Positions 48,341-61,104 of a stretch of 64,000 nt of DNA are shown piece by piece. The notes under the pieces are model-generated. The model was given only the letters and a program-made list of their open reading frames with translations. It was not told the origin of the DNA and searched no databases. The stretch covers positions 20,024,501-20,088,500 of the forward strand of contig NW_026947500.1 of assembly GCF_034190915.1 (NCBI RefSeq), read 5' to 3'. The first letter of the stretch is position 1. Each line of letters begins with the position of its first letter. Origin of the DNA: Cavia porcellus (lineage: Eukaryota; Chordata; Mammalia; Rodentia; Caviidae). The position numbers and the translations under genes are program-made.

Positions 48341-49320
48341 GAAGGAAACCATTAAACAGGAATGGTTCCCAAATTGGCTTCCAAATTGTCAGCTGTTAAT
48401 CAGGGTAGGATTCATTTGCTTGATTGAGATGGAAATTGCAGATTGGCAAAGTGTAGCTTTACCAGCAGCCCTGATGTCACCACACGACACCAGGTCATGC
48501 TGGATACCAGGCACTGACACAGCCAGCTGCTGGTCACTTCACTGCCATTCATCACCATCCAGTGCCAGCCTGTGCTGGCCACTGTAGGCTGACTTTGTTG
48601 GGCAGTGAGTCTCTGCTGCTGATCTTCACTGGCTGCTGCTCTTAGAGCTCTTTTGTATGAACACCTCTGAGAGTTTATTAACCTTGCTTTGGAAACTAAC
48701 CACTCTGTCCACACCACTCAGAATAAAAATCCCAGGTAGACTTAGAGGTCTCTTGAAGCCACACTACCCAAGAAATAAATTGCAAACATGTTCACAGAAA
48801 CACCAACGTGAGTCTTTACTGTAACACTGCCTGGGTGGCAGCACAGGGAGGCCAGTACAGAGATGAGGACCCTCCTAGACTGAAAGCCAAAAAGTGCCTG
48901 GGAACTACTTCTTGTACAACAGCTTGCAGGCCTGTTATAGTGAAGGTGAGGGCTGACACGAGAGAACCTTCTGGGAGGCTGGCTGTGAATGCTGTGCATG
49001 CAGATCAGGGGCCAAGATCCCTTCCTTCCTGTTCTGAGGCACTCCGGGGCATCCTCTCTATTCTCAAAAGCCAGTGGTATCCTCTGAAGTGGCAGGAGTT
49101 GGGTAGGAACAGATGCTGCCTGCCTGGAGGCAGTTTGACAGCGGAGGACACCACTTGACAGCCAGAGCAAAGCTGTCCCAGTCCATGGAGATATCAGGGT
49201 GAACAAATGGGAGAGGCAGACAGCCACACCCCCTCCATCTGGCAGGGGAGAAATGAGTCAGATGCCTCTTATCTGTCTCCAAATCAGCAACACATCAGAT
49301 TCCCATCTCTCTACAGTCTA
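48341..49320. other. Unclassified, LTR-like block
   Basis: The minus strand holds a 161-codon open frame (48742-49227) without recognisable family features. Sequence texture (pyrimidine-rich, 'agagtttattaaccttgc', 'tctttactgtaac') suggests an old antisense LTR, but I cannot name it. I do not call a gene. Confidence 0.25.
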
Positions 49321-49749
49321 ACAGAACTGTCCTGAAGGAGAATTCATGAGGTTTAAAAACACACACAAAACATACCCTGAAATACTAGTTTTTCTTCGTG
49401 AATCTTTGGAGCAAACACTAGCCTAACTCATGCTACCGTGGTATTTCAGTATCCCGCATGAATAACAAAAAAAACACTGAGAAAGACTGCTACTCATATC
49501 TGAGCCTTGACTCTGTGTGTGTGTCTGTATGCGATTCATTCTTCTATACCCAGCTGACTGCAACCCTTTCCTCTCAGCCTTATGCTGCCCTACGTGGTCA
49601 CATTTGTAGTGATACTTGTCACTTTGTCCCTCTGTTATGTGCTGATTAATTATTTAGGTATATGTCTCAATAGACTGAAGTCTCATTAAGAGTCTGGAGA
49701 ACAATTGTGGATAACTTTCCTGAAATAAAATAGCATGATCTAAATAGCT
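49321..49749. other. Intergenic, nothing recognised
   Basis: No supported feature. Confidence 0.4.
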
Positions 49750-50250
49750 CCCTAAGATCCAAATAACAGCAGTTGCTTCCTTACTGGCCTCCCAGTTGCC
49801 AGATCCCATCTATTTGCAACTCGGCAACCAGAGTAGTCCTTGGAAGACTGGGAGGATCACTCCTCTGTGGAAAGTCTCCATGGCTTCCTTATTCACGAGG
49901 GTCCAAGTCCAGGTGCTTACAGTGGCCTGCACAGTCCTGCGTGAGTGGCCTCCTGTCAGATCTCATTTCCTGCTGCCCTCCCTCCTCTCTGTCTGATGCA
50001 CCCAGAGCACCTGCTGCCCCTCAGCGTGTGCCTGTTCAGCCTTCCGCCTGGGGGCAGGCTTGCTTCACATACCTGAATGGCTGATCCACATCCACCTCAG
50101 ACCTCTGCTCAAACGTCACCTTTCCACTGAGAGCTTTGTCCACCCATGGTCTTTTTATCATTGTTATTTAATCTCTGTAGCACTTAGCCATCCCAAATAA
50201 AATAAAATACAGGCTTTTATTTAGTCACTGCTTCTCCTGGAGTATGTGAC
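49750..50250 (+). repeat. L2 fragment, sense
   Basis: 'gaccactcctctgtggaaag'-like start, then 'ttccttattcacgagggtcc', then 'tctgctcaaacgtcaccttt', 'gagagctttgtccacc' and 'atttaatctctgtagcactt' follow the L2 3'-end order. Confidence 0.55.
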
Positions 50251-50629
50251 TGCACCTCAGAGAGAGAGGCTGCTTAGGAGCAGAGGGGCACCTTGGCCAC
50301 AATGAAAGGTCCCACCTGCCTGGGTGCTTCTGGCAGGGCTCTAACGGCACCTGCCTGCACTGCCCTCTGGCGGACCATCAAAATCAAGCAAACGCTGTTC
50401 AGTTACTGCTGCTGCCTTAGACTGTCAACAGGTGGTCCTGTTCTGTGTGCTGGAAACCCAGCAACAAACAAGAGTCAAACGCTCCTACACCTGTGCGTTT
50501 CACAGCGAACTGTGTGGATGGCGTAGCATGAGAAATGACATCACATTGAGACCTCAACAGTGAGAAAGGTCCCAGTTCCTTCCTTTCTGGACACATAAAA
50601 CTGATTTAAGCAATTGCCATGTAATTTTC

Positions 50630-50632
<3 letters not shown>

Positions 50633-50664
<32 letters not shown>
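50633..50664 (+). repeat. (TA)n microsatellite
   Basis: An uninterrupted TA array of 16 units. Confidence 0.97.
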
Positions 50665-50665
<1 letters not shown>

Positions 50666-51829
50666 CCAACTTAGGAAGTAGACAGCAACATTTACTTCTT
50701 AAAACACTTAGAGACTTTCTTTGGCCTATACTTCCCAGGAATTTGACATTAAAGACATTTTATATTATTTTCATATCTAGCAAAAATATGCTTCGTTAAC
50801 CACTTATTAGTGAAGATTTTGCCACATAAAGATAAGCAAACTGGAATTATAAAAATACATGACAACTGTGCAGAACACATTCCTCAAAAATCGGTATCTT
50901 CTGAAATTCACTTATTAAGAGTATGTTTAAATTTCAATTTCCTCTTCAACAGAAAATTATTGAATAGATACTGGTATCCCAGATGTCTGTGTGTAACTGG
51001 CATTGCAAAGTGGAAGTTTAAAAGTTAGATTACTTTTTCTTTTAGAAATGAGCAACTTCAAACTTCCTCCTGCTGGACACGTAACTGACACCTCATGCTC
51101 TCCTCAGGCCAAAAGAAAGGACAAATATGCAAATGTCAGCCTTATGAACAAGAAAGAGGAATTAATCCAAGATGGCTGGAAGTGACGGCGCAGCTATGGT
51201 CACCTGCACTGTCTCTCTGTGCGCCCCCTCCCCTGAGCTGAAGATGGTCGGAAACGATAAGTATTCGTGAAGATCTGCATTCTCTCTGCTTTTCCCTCTG
51301 TCCTCTGTTCTTACTCTAGAGGAGCCTTACCCACCTGTACAAGCTAAACCAGTGGTTTAAGTAAGGCAAATGGATCATTTATTTCCTCAGAGCTTGTTTT
51401 GAATAATTCTTTATTCTTTTTACCAAAATATATGGCCTCCTTTGATTTGGAGCATGCAAATGAACCTGAGCATGTGGACCTAAGTGGATGGTAACTTGTG
51501 TACCAAAATACTACAGAAGAGCAACTTTAAAAAACTTTAACATTATATCATTTGTACAGCAACACCAGAAGGCAGCACCTAAAGTTCAAATGACATTCTT
51601 CTCCTGTTTTTGGTTAAGTACATGATGCTCTGGGCTTACACACAGTTACTGGATACCTGAGAGTGGTGATGATGGTGACCTCTGAATCCACCAGGAAGGG
51701 AACTAATAATGGTGACCTTCAGTGGGGTGAGGTCTATGCCCCACTGAGAATCTTGGCATGAAGATTTGACAGCAGGTCATCCCAGCAGGGGTATTTCAGA
51801 ATCTACCTGATCCTTGTGTTATCTGGCTG
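50665..51829. other. Intergenic, nothing recognised
   Basis: No supported gene. Part of 51590-51829 may belong to the LTR end of the minus-strand ERV that follows. Confidence 0.35.
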
Positions 51830-52559
51830 GGTCTGAGAGGTCCCCAGGCTGAAATAAGTTTGCAGATTTTCAGACTCCCATGATGGAAAATAAAATTGCA
51901 GGACACATTTGTAAAAAGAGACATGAAAAGGGTTTATTAGGACACCTTCAAAGAAATGAGACTCATTACAAAAGAGTGCAGCATATTAAAGGGGTGTCTT
52001 AAAGATAGGTGATCCAGATGGGTATTTTCAGTTAGGTTACAGTACAAGCCATGTGCTCAAAGCTAAAACAGATAGCCCACCAATACTGCTGCGCCCTGAG
52101 GAAGCAGAATTTACTGGTGAAGGACATGTGGAAAGCCTTAATTTACAGGTTTATTGTAAAAGAACCACTAGGAATTTTTTAAAGTGAGTTTCCTTAGAGG
52201 GAAAAAGGCTTGTCTTAAAGCTGCAGCTTTTCTAAAAAGCACAGTTTTAAAATCAATTTCCCTATCTCCTTTTTACCTAGTCTTTATTTCTTGTGTTCTA
52301 TCTCATCCCACCCTCACCTCTGCCAAGCCTTCAGTCCCTTATTCTTAAGGGGGTGCAGAGGCCCAGCAATCCATCTTCACATAACTGCTTCAAGCTGAGG
52401 AGGGGTATTAACCCTAGCCAGGAACCTAGCAAGTCTCATCCAGAGGAGACATAGGGATACTGGGTTCCATCTTTTGAATAGCCATCATCTTTAGATAGTC
52501 TGAGGAAAAAGGTAAGGTCATATGAAACATTAGCCCACAATAACAAATGAATCATGCAC

Positions 52560-53200
52560 TATAAAAGAATTCTACTACACAGTATCAGAGCCAGAAAGAT
52601 GAAATATTTCTTGCACCAGAGGCCCAGGATGCTAGCCAGGCACTGATGTTTATAGCAAAGTCTGACACTGCCTCTTTTGTGAATGTAGATCACGTAATTC
52701 GGAAGACACAATTGAAGGTTTGAGAGGAATGTGCACACAACATTCTGTTCTGATAAGGGCACAGGTTCTACTTTGTGCTGCTGTTAGAACATCTAGGGCC
52801 CTTTGGGTTTTGTAGAATGACTTTTCTCATTTTTCTCCTGAGTTTAGTAATGAAATACCCTCGGCAGTGCCATTTAGAGCTTCTTGTATGTTGGTAAGAG
52901 ATTCAGCATGTCTTATTACATCCTCAAATTCTATGTGGAAAGTAAGGATAAGCAGCCGCATGATCATACCAGTGAAAAACTGAACTGGTCCATCGATACC
53001 ACAAGACTGAGAAGTTAGCTGGTTGATTTGTGATTTTACCCCAGTGCCCTTGGACCCATGGATATACTTATGTACAGCTTCCTACTCACCTTTTAGACAA
53101 CCAAGGCCATAGGTTCGTACCACAGAGCCACTAGGTACCAGTTGGGGCTGGCCATGTTATCCCAGCTCTTGGTCTCCAGTCAATAGCAAAAAAAATCAGT
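52560..53200 (-). pseudogene. Class I ERV env remnant (SU end to TM)
   Basis: Broken frames on the minus strand show a WLCG/LWPWL surface-subunit-like segment near 53090-53160. Further left is a transmembrane-subunit segment reading ALDVLTAAQ followed by CALIRTECC (about 52733-52795), the conserved CX6CC disulfide motif of class I env proteins. Stops and at least one frame change interrupt it between these parts, and no membrane anchor frame is intact. It is a fossil, with no expected product. Confidence 0.65.
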
Positions 53201-54047
53201 ATCTCTTAACAAACCGTGTCGTTACACACATATTTCTGGTGACATTGATTATATATCGTAAGTATGGTATTTTGGCTCCCAACAAAGGGGTGCTAGTCAC
53301 CTAAGCTGCCCCATAGTAAATATCAGCCAAATAGTTTCAACCCAGACCTGAAAGTATTTACCTATAACTGATGATTATCTTTCATCATGGAAATATTAGG
53401 AGTCTTGGATAGATTAGGGCCTCTATATTTCCATATCTGACTACTAACTATGGCTAGAGAAAATTATTTTCATGGCTTTTTAATGAAAAGTCTCGTTTGT
53501 TGACCAGTGATAGATATTAAAACCTGGTAGTGAGCTTTAAAATGGTCGCTGTACTTCATAGCTGTTCTATAAAAATTTGAAGCTTCATCCAATCATCTTT
53601 CTGCAGAGGAAAGATCCATCATGATGGCCCAGATGGACTAGAAGTGAGCAATTGTTCACACATCCAGAATGAATCTTTGTTAATGCTTTTGGGTCCATGT
53701 TGCTGGGTCCAGTCAAGCAACACATTAATCTTTCCATTGGAGAATGGCATAAAGCAATGGCGTCAAACCCATGCACATGCGCTGTTTGCTATCACTGAAA
53801 GCTCTAAAAGGTTCTCCATCATTGGCACAAGGATTAAGAAAAACAAGAATTAGCTGACATCGACTTTAGACTGGTAATTAAGATTTTATATGTCTATAAG
53901 TTACATGCACAGCCAGGGACTGCTAGCAGGGTATGGTGCAGTATTTGGAGCCTACTTTTTATATATCCAGCGTAGGTAATTTTGGTTATAGTTTCCTGCT
54001 GGGTGTTTAAGACTAAATTACAATAAGACCTGTGTTAATCAAAATTA

Positions 54048-54077
54048 ATCTATATTGATATCAATATCAATATAGAT
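54048..54077. repeat. 30-bp inverted repeat
   Basis: Arms of 12 bp (ATCTATATTGAT and ATCAATATAGAT) are perfect reverse complements, with a six-base centre. It lies inside the degraded minus-strand ERV. Confidence 0.9.
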
Positions 54078-54188
54078 ACTGAGGTAGCTCAAGGTCAATT
54101 TAGGTTCCTTGTGTACACAGCCTCTGAGTTCCCCTCTCAGGGTCATCCGTTAGGCTGGGTCGTATGGTCTCAGCTTGACCACCTGAAG

Positions 54189-54230
54189 ACATTCCTCTCT
54201 TCAGTGATCCTCCTTTGAGCACAACACACA
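54189..54230 (-). pseudogene. Class I ERV gag zinc-knuckle remnant
   Basis: On the minus strand 14 codons spell a C-X2-C-X4-H-X4-C knuckle (CVLC, SKED, H, then REEC), with a TGA stop directly after the histidine where gammaretroviral nucleocapsids normally have Trp. A single knuckle fits class I ERVs, unlike the two knuckles of the provirus at 41-42.5 kb. Confidence 0.6.
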
Positions 54231-54419
54231 CTGGTTGACTTCTGTACTCTTGGGTCCAATAACTCCCTGCTTGGGGGATGAGTGACTCATCAGAGCTGTA
54301 GGAGCCTTTAGAGAGGTTCCCTCATGTTCTGGGTCCCTGTTGACCCAGGGCCAAAATGTCAGCTGTCCTCTTAGCCCAGTTATTTTTATATTTTTTATTT
54401 TTATTTTTTAGCTTTTGTC

Positions 54420-55796
54420 TCTAAGCCTTAATTGTTGAATGTCCAGGTCAGTTAAACTAATACTGACTTGAGAGTTGTAGGTTTAACTATCATAATCTTA
54501 TCTGGATAGCAAGCACTTTGAAATATAAAGTATGGCCAGAGAACTGCTACTTCTTTTATAAATTATGATTATATTAAAAGTCAAATTCCTATAGAATGTT
54601 AACAGATAACAGTTATGGTTTTACTAAGAAACTTAAACTCAAGCACCTCAGCTTAACTATTATGACGTTATTATACTAGAACTATTAGATTCTTGTTACT
54701 ATGTTTGAAATACACTTAAATTTTAATTTTAGTATAAAATCACCTTTAATTATAAAATATTAAATGACAAAGAAATTTTATCTAAAATTGTTATCCCCTC
54801 CCTTTTCTTTTTATAAAGTATTGTTTTAAGTAGAATATACTTGTTTATTATTGTATTATATACTGTAAATAGCTATTGCCCAGTCTTTACTCTGTAAAGT
54901 AACATTGACTGCACTATGTATCATTTAGGCACATTCATATAATAATCATATACACAATTATATAACAATCACATACACATGAAGCTGAAAAAGTCCATTA
55001 TCATGGACAACTTTAGTCTAGAGATCATCAGTATGATGCCTTTCTCAAATTCTGTGTTCTAGAAGGTATATACATTTGGGGAACACATTTAATATATAAT
55101 GAGGTTAGCAATAATTAGAAATCTTTAGCTAAATCTAATTTTTACTCAGGGCAAAATTTAGAATCTTATAATTGGTTTTCTAGGCTGTAACTATACTGGC
55201 AAGTATTAAGGACATTTATAGACCTCTAATAAGCTTTAGAAACCACACTAATGACCACAAATAAACTAACTACTCAATATATAAGGCTATCACATTATAC
55301 AACAAAAAATGTTTATTTAATCAAAGCCAAAAATGTAAAACAAGTTTTAAACAAGACCAAATTTAATGACAAAAATTTTTTATCATTTTATATGTCTAAG
55401 GTCTATATATTGCAGATAGCTATATATGTGTGTGTTATAAGGTACAATGATAGTAGCTTATTTAATCAACAATAATCCCATTATTGAAAACACTGATACA
55501 TAATATATACAATTAGCTTTCTGGACAGCAAAAGTCTGGTAGTGGCAAACAGCAAGTAGCATCCTTGCATTCTTTTATGTTTTCCTATACTGCTTTCACT
55601 CCAGAGACTGCATAAAAGGTCCTGAACTTAAATATCTATGGAATCCCTTTCAGAACCCCTCCTGACAGCAGGAGCTTTTCTTCTTGTTCTTTCTGATAAG
55701 ACATATACTTGCTCATTTTCCACTGGTGCTTGTTACTTTGTCATGCCTTTCTGTACCACCTCAGAACAAGAACCCAAAGGGAACTGGTTACATCTT
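54420..55796 (+). repeat. Very AT-rich block, possible long LTR
   Basis: A long A/T-rich stretch without recognisable gene ends in 'ctcagaacaagaacccaaag' just before a primer-site-like sequence. It could be a long LTR of an old class II element. No matching second LTR was seen. Confidence 0.3.
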
Positions 55797-55814
55797 TGGT
55801 GCCCAACGTGAGAC
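55797..55814 (+). other. tRNA-Lys-like retroviral primer-binding site
   Basis: TGGTGCCCAACGTGAGAC differs at three positions from the complement of a tRNA-Lys 3' end (TGGCGCCCAACGTGGGGC). Such a site normally follows a 5' LTR. The sequence after it (to about 56280) has no gag frame. Confidence 0.45.
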
Positions 55815-57949
55815 CCACCTTTTCTATGGAGATAAGTATGGCAGAATGACTAGACCATACACACATACACTCCTTCTCTGTCCCGTTGCAAACATGTAAG
55901 AAAAGTGTGTATTCTTCCAGCTAGTTAAAAGTTTTTAGAAAAGCTGTGACTCTGAAAGCAGTGATCAGGTTTTCCAGTGACTACTGGTTAATACCCCAAT
56001 AAAACCAGTGGAAATGTTTAGTCAGACAGGGAGTTGGAGTCCTTCCTGGAGACAGATCTCTGGTTGCCTGGAACTGGTGTAAGCTGGGCTGGCGACTACA
56101 AGGCCCTGGCTAGGACAACTCCATGGTGGGTACTCAGTGGCCCACATTGGAAGCTGGGTCCCAACAGCCCAACTGGTTCACAAGCAGAGAACTCTCTACT
56201 TGTTTATCATCCCCATGTTTTTTATTGGAGGGGTGGGGATTGCCATGACAAATCTGCAGCTAAAACATATCATTTATAATTTAAAGAATAAAAATGATAA
56301 CTTGTTTGAAATTTAAATATTTAAACTACATGATTTGATTTGAGTCAACAATCAAAGGTGAATTTTTAGTATTTTAAGGGTTTAGAACTATTAATAAACA
56401 TGGAAATACTTTTCATGTTTTCCACTATTAAGAAATAAGGAAATATTTTTCATGTTTCTAAATTGCAGTATAACTTCACTAAAGAGAAAAGTGACTCACA
56501 ATTTGATCCCTAAATTGGGAGCTTAAGAAAGCACCCACAAACCAATAACTCTTAAATTATTTCCAATATAAAGTTCCTATGTGTGGTACTATAATACAAA
56601 TAACCGACATAGTAAAAGACCATATTTAACCCTTTTTTTACATCTCTCATTTCATCCCATACTTCAAAGGGACAATTAAATTGGTAATATTTTTATGACC
56701 ACGAGTGACCTGTTTTGAACAGTGCTTGGTTCCAGGTATTTGCTCAAAAAATATTACCTGTTAGAATTGTAATGTCTATTACTTATATGTGCTATTTTCT
56801 TGAAGAACTGAACCTTCCCATTAACAAAAAGCATAAGCAATGTTATACATTCAATTTATCATAAGCATGATTCTTCCCATAAGCCATAAAATTTGCATTC
56901 AAATACGCTTAAATAATCTTCTCTTTAATAGTCTTTCAAAATATCAGATATACTTTGTATATGAAAAGAAATTAAATGTTCACATTTGCAGGGTTAAAGC
57001 AGATTTTGTAGAATTTGTTAGTAACATTATATTTCTAGTCAACATTGCATATAATATGTACTTCATATTCAAAATGTACTTGAGATACTTGAGTAAAAAT
57101 ATAAAGTCTCATAATTGAGTAAATTTAACTTTAATTCAAGAGAATTATACCATACTGTTCATACCAAGGAAGTGTTCAATCCATGGAAATACATGATGTG
57201 GTCAGTGATGGGTTGAGGGAACTACTAGAAAGAAAAACAGAAGACTGAAAGAGTAGTCAGTGCTCTACTCACAGGTGGTTGGAAAAAAAAATAAAAATAA
57301 CCAGCACATTCTTGGCAGGAGGCTGTTTAAAGGGTGGACTTTTTCTTTCCTTTTGAGATCACTGACTTCTCTTCCTGGAAGACTTATAGTTAAACTAATG
57401 AGCTCACTGAAGTTCAAGAAATAAGTCAGTAAAAAGCTGATCACAGAGTTATAGATTCATGGGAAAGACTTCTCAAAGTCTTTTAACTAAGTCCCTGGCC
57501 TTGAGATTAATGTCAATTCATCAATTTTAAATAAACTAACTTCCCAGAAAGGAACAAAATCTTTTTTTGCAACACAATCTGGCTTCTAACCCAGAGTCAT
57601 TACACACTGGTGAAGTTGTGGAAAGAGAAGATGTGACACTTAAAAGTCTCTGGGTTTTCTTTTTGCTCAGTCTAACATACTCTTAGCAAAGTCCCAGAAC
57701 CTTATGAAGGCAATACAGGAGTTCCCTTAATTGAATTTGGGGCCAGAGTCTGAGGTCCTTATCTTTTGCCACATTTACCCTCTGCTACTGCTGCTCCTAG
57801 GCAATGTCAAATAAAAATAATACCAGATACTTTTTAAATACAGTAGCACAGGTATTATTTGCATTTCTGCAGTAGGAGATAGAAACTCCAGGATACACTG
57901 AGCTTAGTTCCAAGAAGACAAAGGTAAGCAAGATTTTCAAAAAGAGACC
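55815..57949. other. Intergenic, nothing recognised
   Basis: AT-rich. The 92-codon frame at 56840-57118 is low-complexity and not convincing. Confidence 0.4.
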
Positions 57950-58145
57950 AAGCCAGGCATGGTAATACATGCCTGTAATATCGGCCTTCTGGGAGGCCAC
58001 AGCAGGAGGATCACAAGTTCAACCCCAGCTGGGGAAACTTAACAGCTTCTTGACGCCTGATCTCAAAACAACAAATAAAGAATACAAAGGGCTGGGATGT
58101 TAGGTCAGTCTGAAAGCTCTAGGTTCAATCACCAATACCCCACTG
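57950..58145 (+). repeat. Composite B1-ID-like SINE
   Basis: The left half is B1/7SL-like ('gccaggcatggtaataca', 'cctgtaatatcggccttct', 'aggaggatcacaagttcaa'). The right half is ID/tRNA-like ('gctgggatgttaggtcagtc', 'aggttcaatcaccaatacc'). Such dimers are known in rodents as B1-dID or MEN-type families. It could also be two adjacent insertions. Confidence 0.6.
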
Positions 58146-58632
58146 GGGAGAAGAAGGAAAGAGACAGAGAATTCAGGTAACAGACAAAAAGAATGGGATG
58201 TGGAAGTGGGGGACAACTCACATAACAGCCTGTGCACTGGGCTGCCTCTGCACTTTTGCATATTTTATAACCACAAATGACATAAAATTCCTTTAACATG
58301 TAATAATGATGGTTGTTGCTTCCAGTGGTTGCAACAAAGGCTCAAAGAGCTGACTCAGAGTAGAAGGCTAAGGGAGCCCATAACCCATGTACTATTGAGT
58401 ATTTTCATCCATCAAGTTCTTTGGTCTGATCTTTCAGTCCACCAAAAATATTTATGCTTGATCAAATAATTTCCTATAATAATGACATTGAATGGGTGTC
58501 AAATGAATGGTTTTAAAGGGAGTTTGATCTTTGCATGAAAAAGAATTTCTTGCAGCAGTGACATGGGACATTTACTGTGTCCTAAATGGTAACCATTTAT
58601 TAGATTGATTTCTAGTGAAAAAGAAAACTCTT

Positions 58633-58712
58633 GCCTGGAGTTTAGCTTAGCAGCACAAGCACCTGCCTGGCAAGCACGAGGTCATGAGTTCAATCCCCAG
58701 TACCAAAAAACA
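58633..58712 (+). repeat. ID SINE
   Basis: 'gcctggagtttagcttagca', 'cacctgcctggcaagcacga', 'tgagttcaatccccagtacc' and an A-rich tail. An imperfect flanking repeat (AAGAAAACTCTT / AAGCAAACTCCTT) may be its target duplication. Confidence 0.75.
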
Positions 58713-58879
58713 ACAAGCAAACTCCTTCAAGAGGCCACATCAAAGTCTTGAGTTCCAAGTGCTTTTAAGGCATTGCTCAACATCTTCCCAAAAGAAGAAC
58801 TAGCTGGCTCTGTATATCTAAAGCATAAAAAAGACAATAATTAAGAAAATGTCAATCTTAAGATTAAATGGAGTATAGG

Positions 58880-59270
58880 CATTGCTATAATGTGCGCGCT
58901 CAGTGTCGCCCCAAAGTGAGTGTGTTAAAGTCCTGTTCCACAGGATAGCACTATAGGGAAGTGGTAGAAACTTTAAAAGGTGGTTCCTGACAGAAGTGCT
59001 TACTCCTTGAGGGTATGGCCTTGGCAGTAATTAGGGGACCCCAGTGCCTTCCCCTTCCATTCTTTTGCTCCTTGGCTTATGATACAAGCAGGTTTTCTCT
59101 GTCATGTGCTCCTACCATAATGTGCTGCCTCATCATGGGCCTAAAAACAGCGAAGCCAACTGATCATGGACTGTAACATCCAAAATGTGAGTCCAAATTA
59201 ACTGTTCCTCTTTGTAATTTGGTTATCTCAGGTATTTTGTTAGAGTGACAGCAAGCTGAAGAACAGGACC
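58880..59270 (+). repeat. MaLR-type LTR, sense
   Basis: 'ataatgtgcgcgctcagtgt', 'gtttcctgacagaagtgc'-like, 'ccataatgtgctgcctcatc', 'gtccaaattaactgttcctc' and an end near 'tttgttagagtgacagcaag' follow the sense MaLR order. Confidence 0.55.
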
Positions 59271-61104
59271 ACAGATCCAACAAACACTTTGGTTAGTTTC
59301 ACTGGCTGCTTGTTTCCCTAGGCTGAGAAAATAATCAATGGTCATTTCATGAGCGTGAATTACAGTCAAGACAGGAAAATACAGGACAGCAAACGGCATG
59401 GAGGAATCACATTAAGGAGGAGGAAGCATGCATAGTAAGGAAGAAGCATTACTGAGGATGGAGACAGGACATTTCCAGGGATTCGAAAAGAGTAGGAGAA
59501 TGTATGCTGGCAACAAAGGTGAGTGTAGGTGGACTTTGTTCATGATTGGGGCAGGGGCTGACTTCCTCCTCGAAACATCTACTTGTCCTGCAGTCCTAGG
59601 TGTGGATGACTGTCTCTGGCTGGGCTCTACTTGGAGGTTCTCCACAGAATCCTAGCCTAAGGTCCAGCATCGAAGTGTTCTTCCAATAATGAACAGGTCT
59701 TGTATTTTGTTAACTGAGAAACCTGGACCCAAAGTTTAGCAATGAATAAAGCGATATTGAGGTCCCTTCCAACATGGCTCAAGTTTAATTTTCTACTGGT
59801 GGTATTTCCAAAATACCAGAGCACTTACAATCAAATAAAGACTAATAAAAGAGCTCAAGGAAATAGGCAGTCTTGGCTTGTTGATTCTTGGACTATGTGT
59901 ATTGATTTAACCCCTGAAACTATCTGAAGATGCTGGACTGAGTTATTGGAAACTTTAATGAGGCCTAAGAAGGCATTTTCATGGGCTTTCCTGTAATGAT
60001 AGTGTTGTGTGAAGGTAGACGGTTGGTAATCATTACAATAATAAACGCATTCAGCCAGTTTGACCTTGAGGACACTGCTGGCTCTTTCTATAACACTAGA
60101 ATGACTGAGAGTGGTAAAGGGAATAGAATCTCTGCAAATGTCTCTTCCTATTTCCTACGTAATTTTTCCACTGAAATGCAATCTTCTCTTACTAGAGGTA
60201 AAAGCAGGGAAGAATTACTCTAGAAAAATCCTCACGGCCAATGTAACTGAGGCATTTCAGCAGGGAAAATAATCTAAGCATTTAGAAACCATGAAAATTA
60301 GGGCGAGCACATGTTGATGATTGTAAGCTACTGATAACAGCTTTGGGATGAGAGGAGGGTGTTGCTGCAGCTGGTGGATGATCATCTGGAGGCTGAGAGG
60401 GTCTTGTTCACGCCTTCATCTCCACTCCTTGCCCAACTTGTGACATGAGGGACTGTCCTTTCCTGGATGCCACTTGGTATCTTTGCTCCAACAGGCAGAT
60501 TCTGTCAAATTCCTGGCTTCAGGGATAGTGGAGGAGGAAGGGATTGCACAGGCTGGTGGTGCAGAGAAGAGCAGGGTGGTGCTGAGGAGGGACAGGTGGG
60601 CACCACAGATGTCAGCGTGACCACCACCAGATTGTGGCTCAGGCAGCACACTGGAAGGCTTGCTGAACAAGGGGAAAGGTAGGGGAACTGCATAGTCTAT
60701 GGTTGAGAGGTGAACACAGAGAACTCTTGAGTCCTTTTAACACATGGGATGGCGGGCGGTCCAGCCAGTGTGTCTTTGGATGGGTCTTCAGTTAAGGTGT
60801 GACAGGGCAAAGCACCTGAAATAAGGGAAATTAGAGTCGAAAGTTCATTTCAGCTGTTTGTTTCAGGAAAAGGAAGATGCTGACTGACAGAGGCTCGGTC
60901 TGGGATGCAGTGTTTCCTGTAGCTAAGATATCATGATGCAAAAACTAGATAGGCAGAATTGAATTCTGCCTCTGGCTATCTTGTGGTCCTTTTTTACTAA
61001 TGTTGTAAGAAAGCGTTCAGGCCCAAGAGGGAGCATAAAAGTGTACTATTTGTACACTGAATTAAACTGGAGTTTCCTGAGAATTGTAAGTCTTTCAAGT
61101 TGGT
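59271..61104. other. Intergenic, nothing recognised
   Basis: No supported gene; frames of 60-84 codons here look like chance. A 21-bp palindrome is at 60951-60971. Confidence 0.4.
60951..60971. repeat. 21-bp palindrome
   Basis: AGGCAGAATT and AATTCTGCCT are perfect reverse complements around a single central G. No function assigned. Confidence 0.9.

Larger units (their letters stand above)
51830..54380 (-). mobile_element. Degraded class I ERV, minus strand
   Basis: On the minus strand, going left, the order is a gag nucleocapsid remnant (54189-54230), unassigned sequence of about 0.9 kb, env-like sequence (about 52560-53200), then LTR-like sequence with AATAAA near 51925 ('ctaataaacccttttcatg'). 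The gag and env signatures are of the gamma/epsilon-like class I type. Pol is missing or unrecognisable. Stops and frameshifts throughout make it inactive. Confidence 0.6.

Noticed and set aside
48742..49227. 161-codon minus-strand open frame
   Set aside because: No domain, no splice or promoter context, and the surrounding texture is that of an old repeat.
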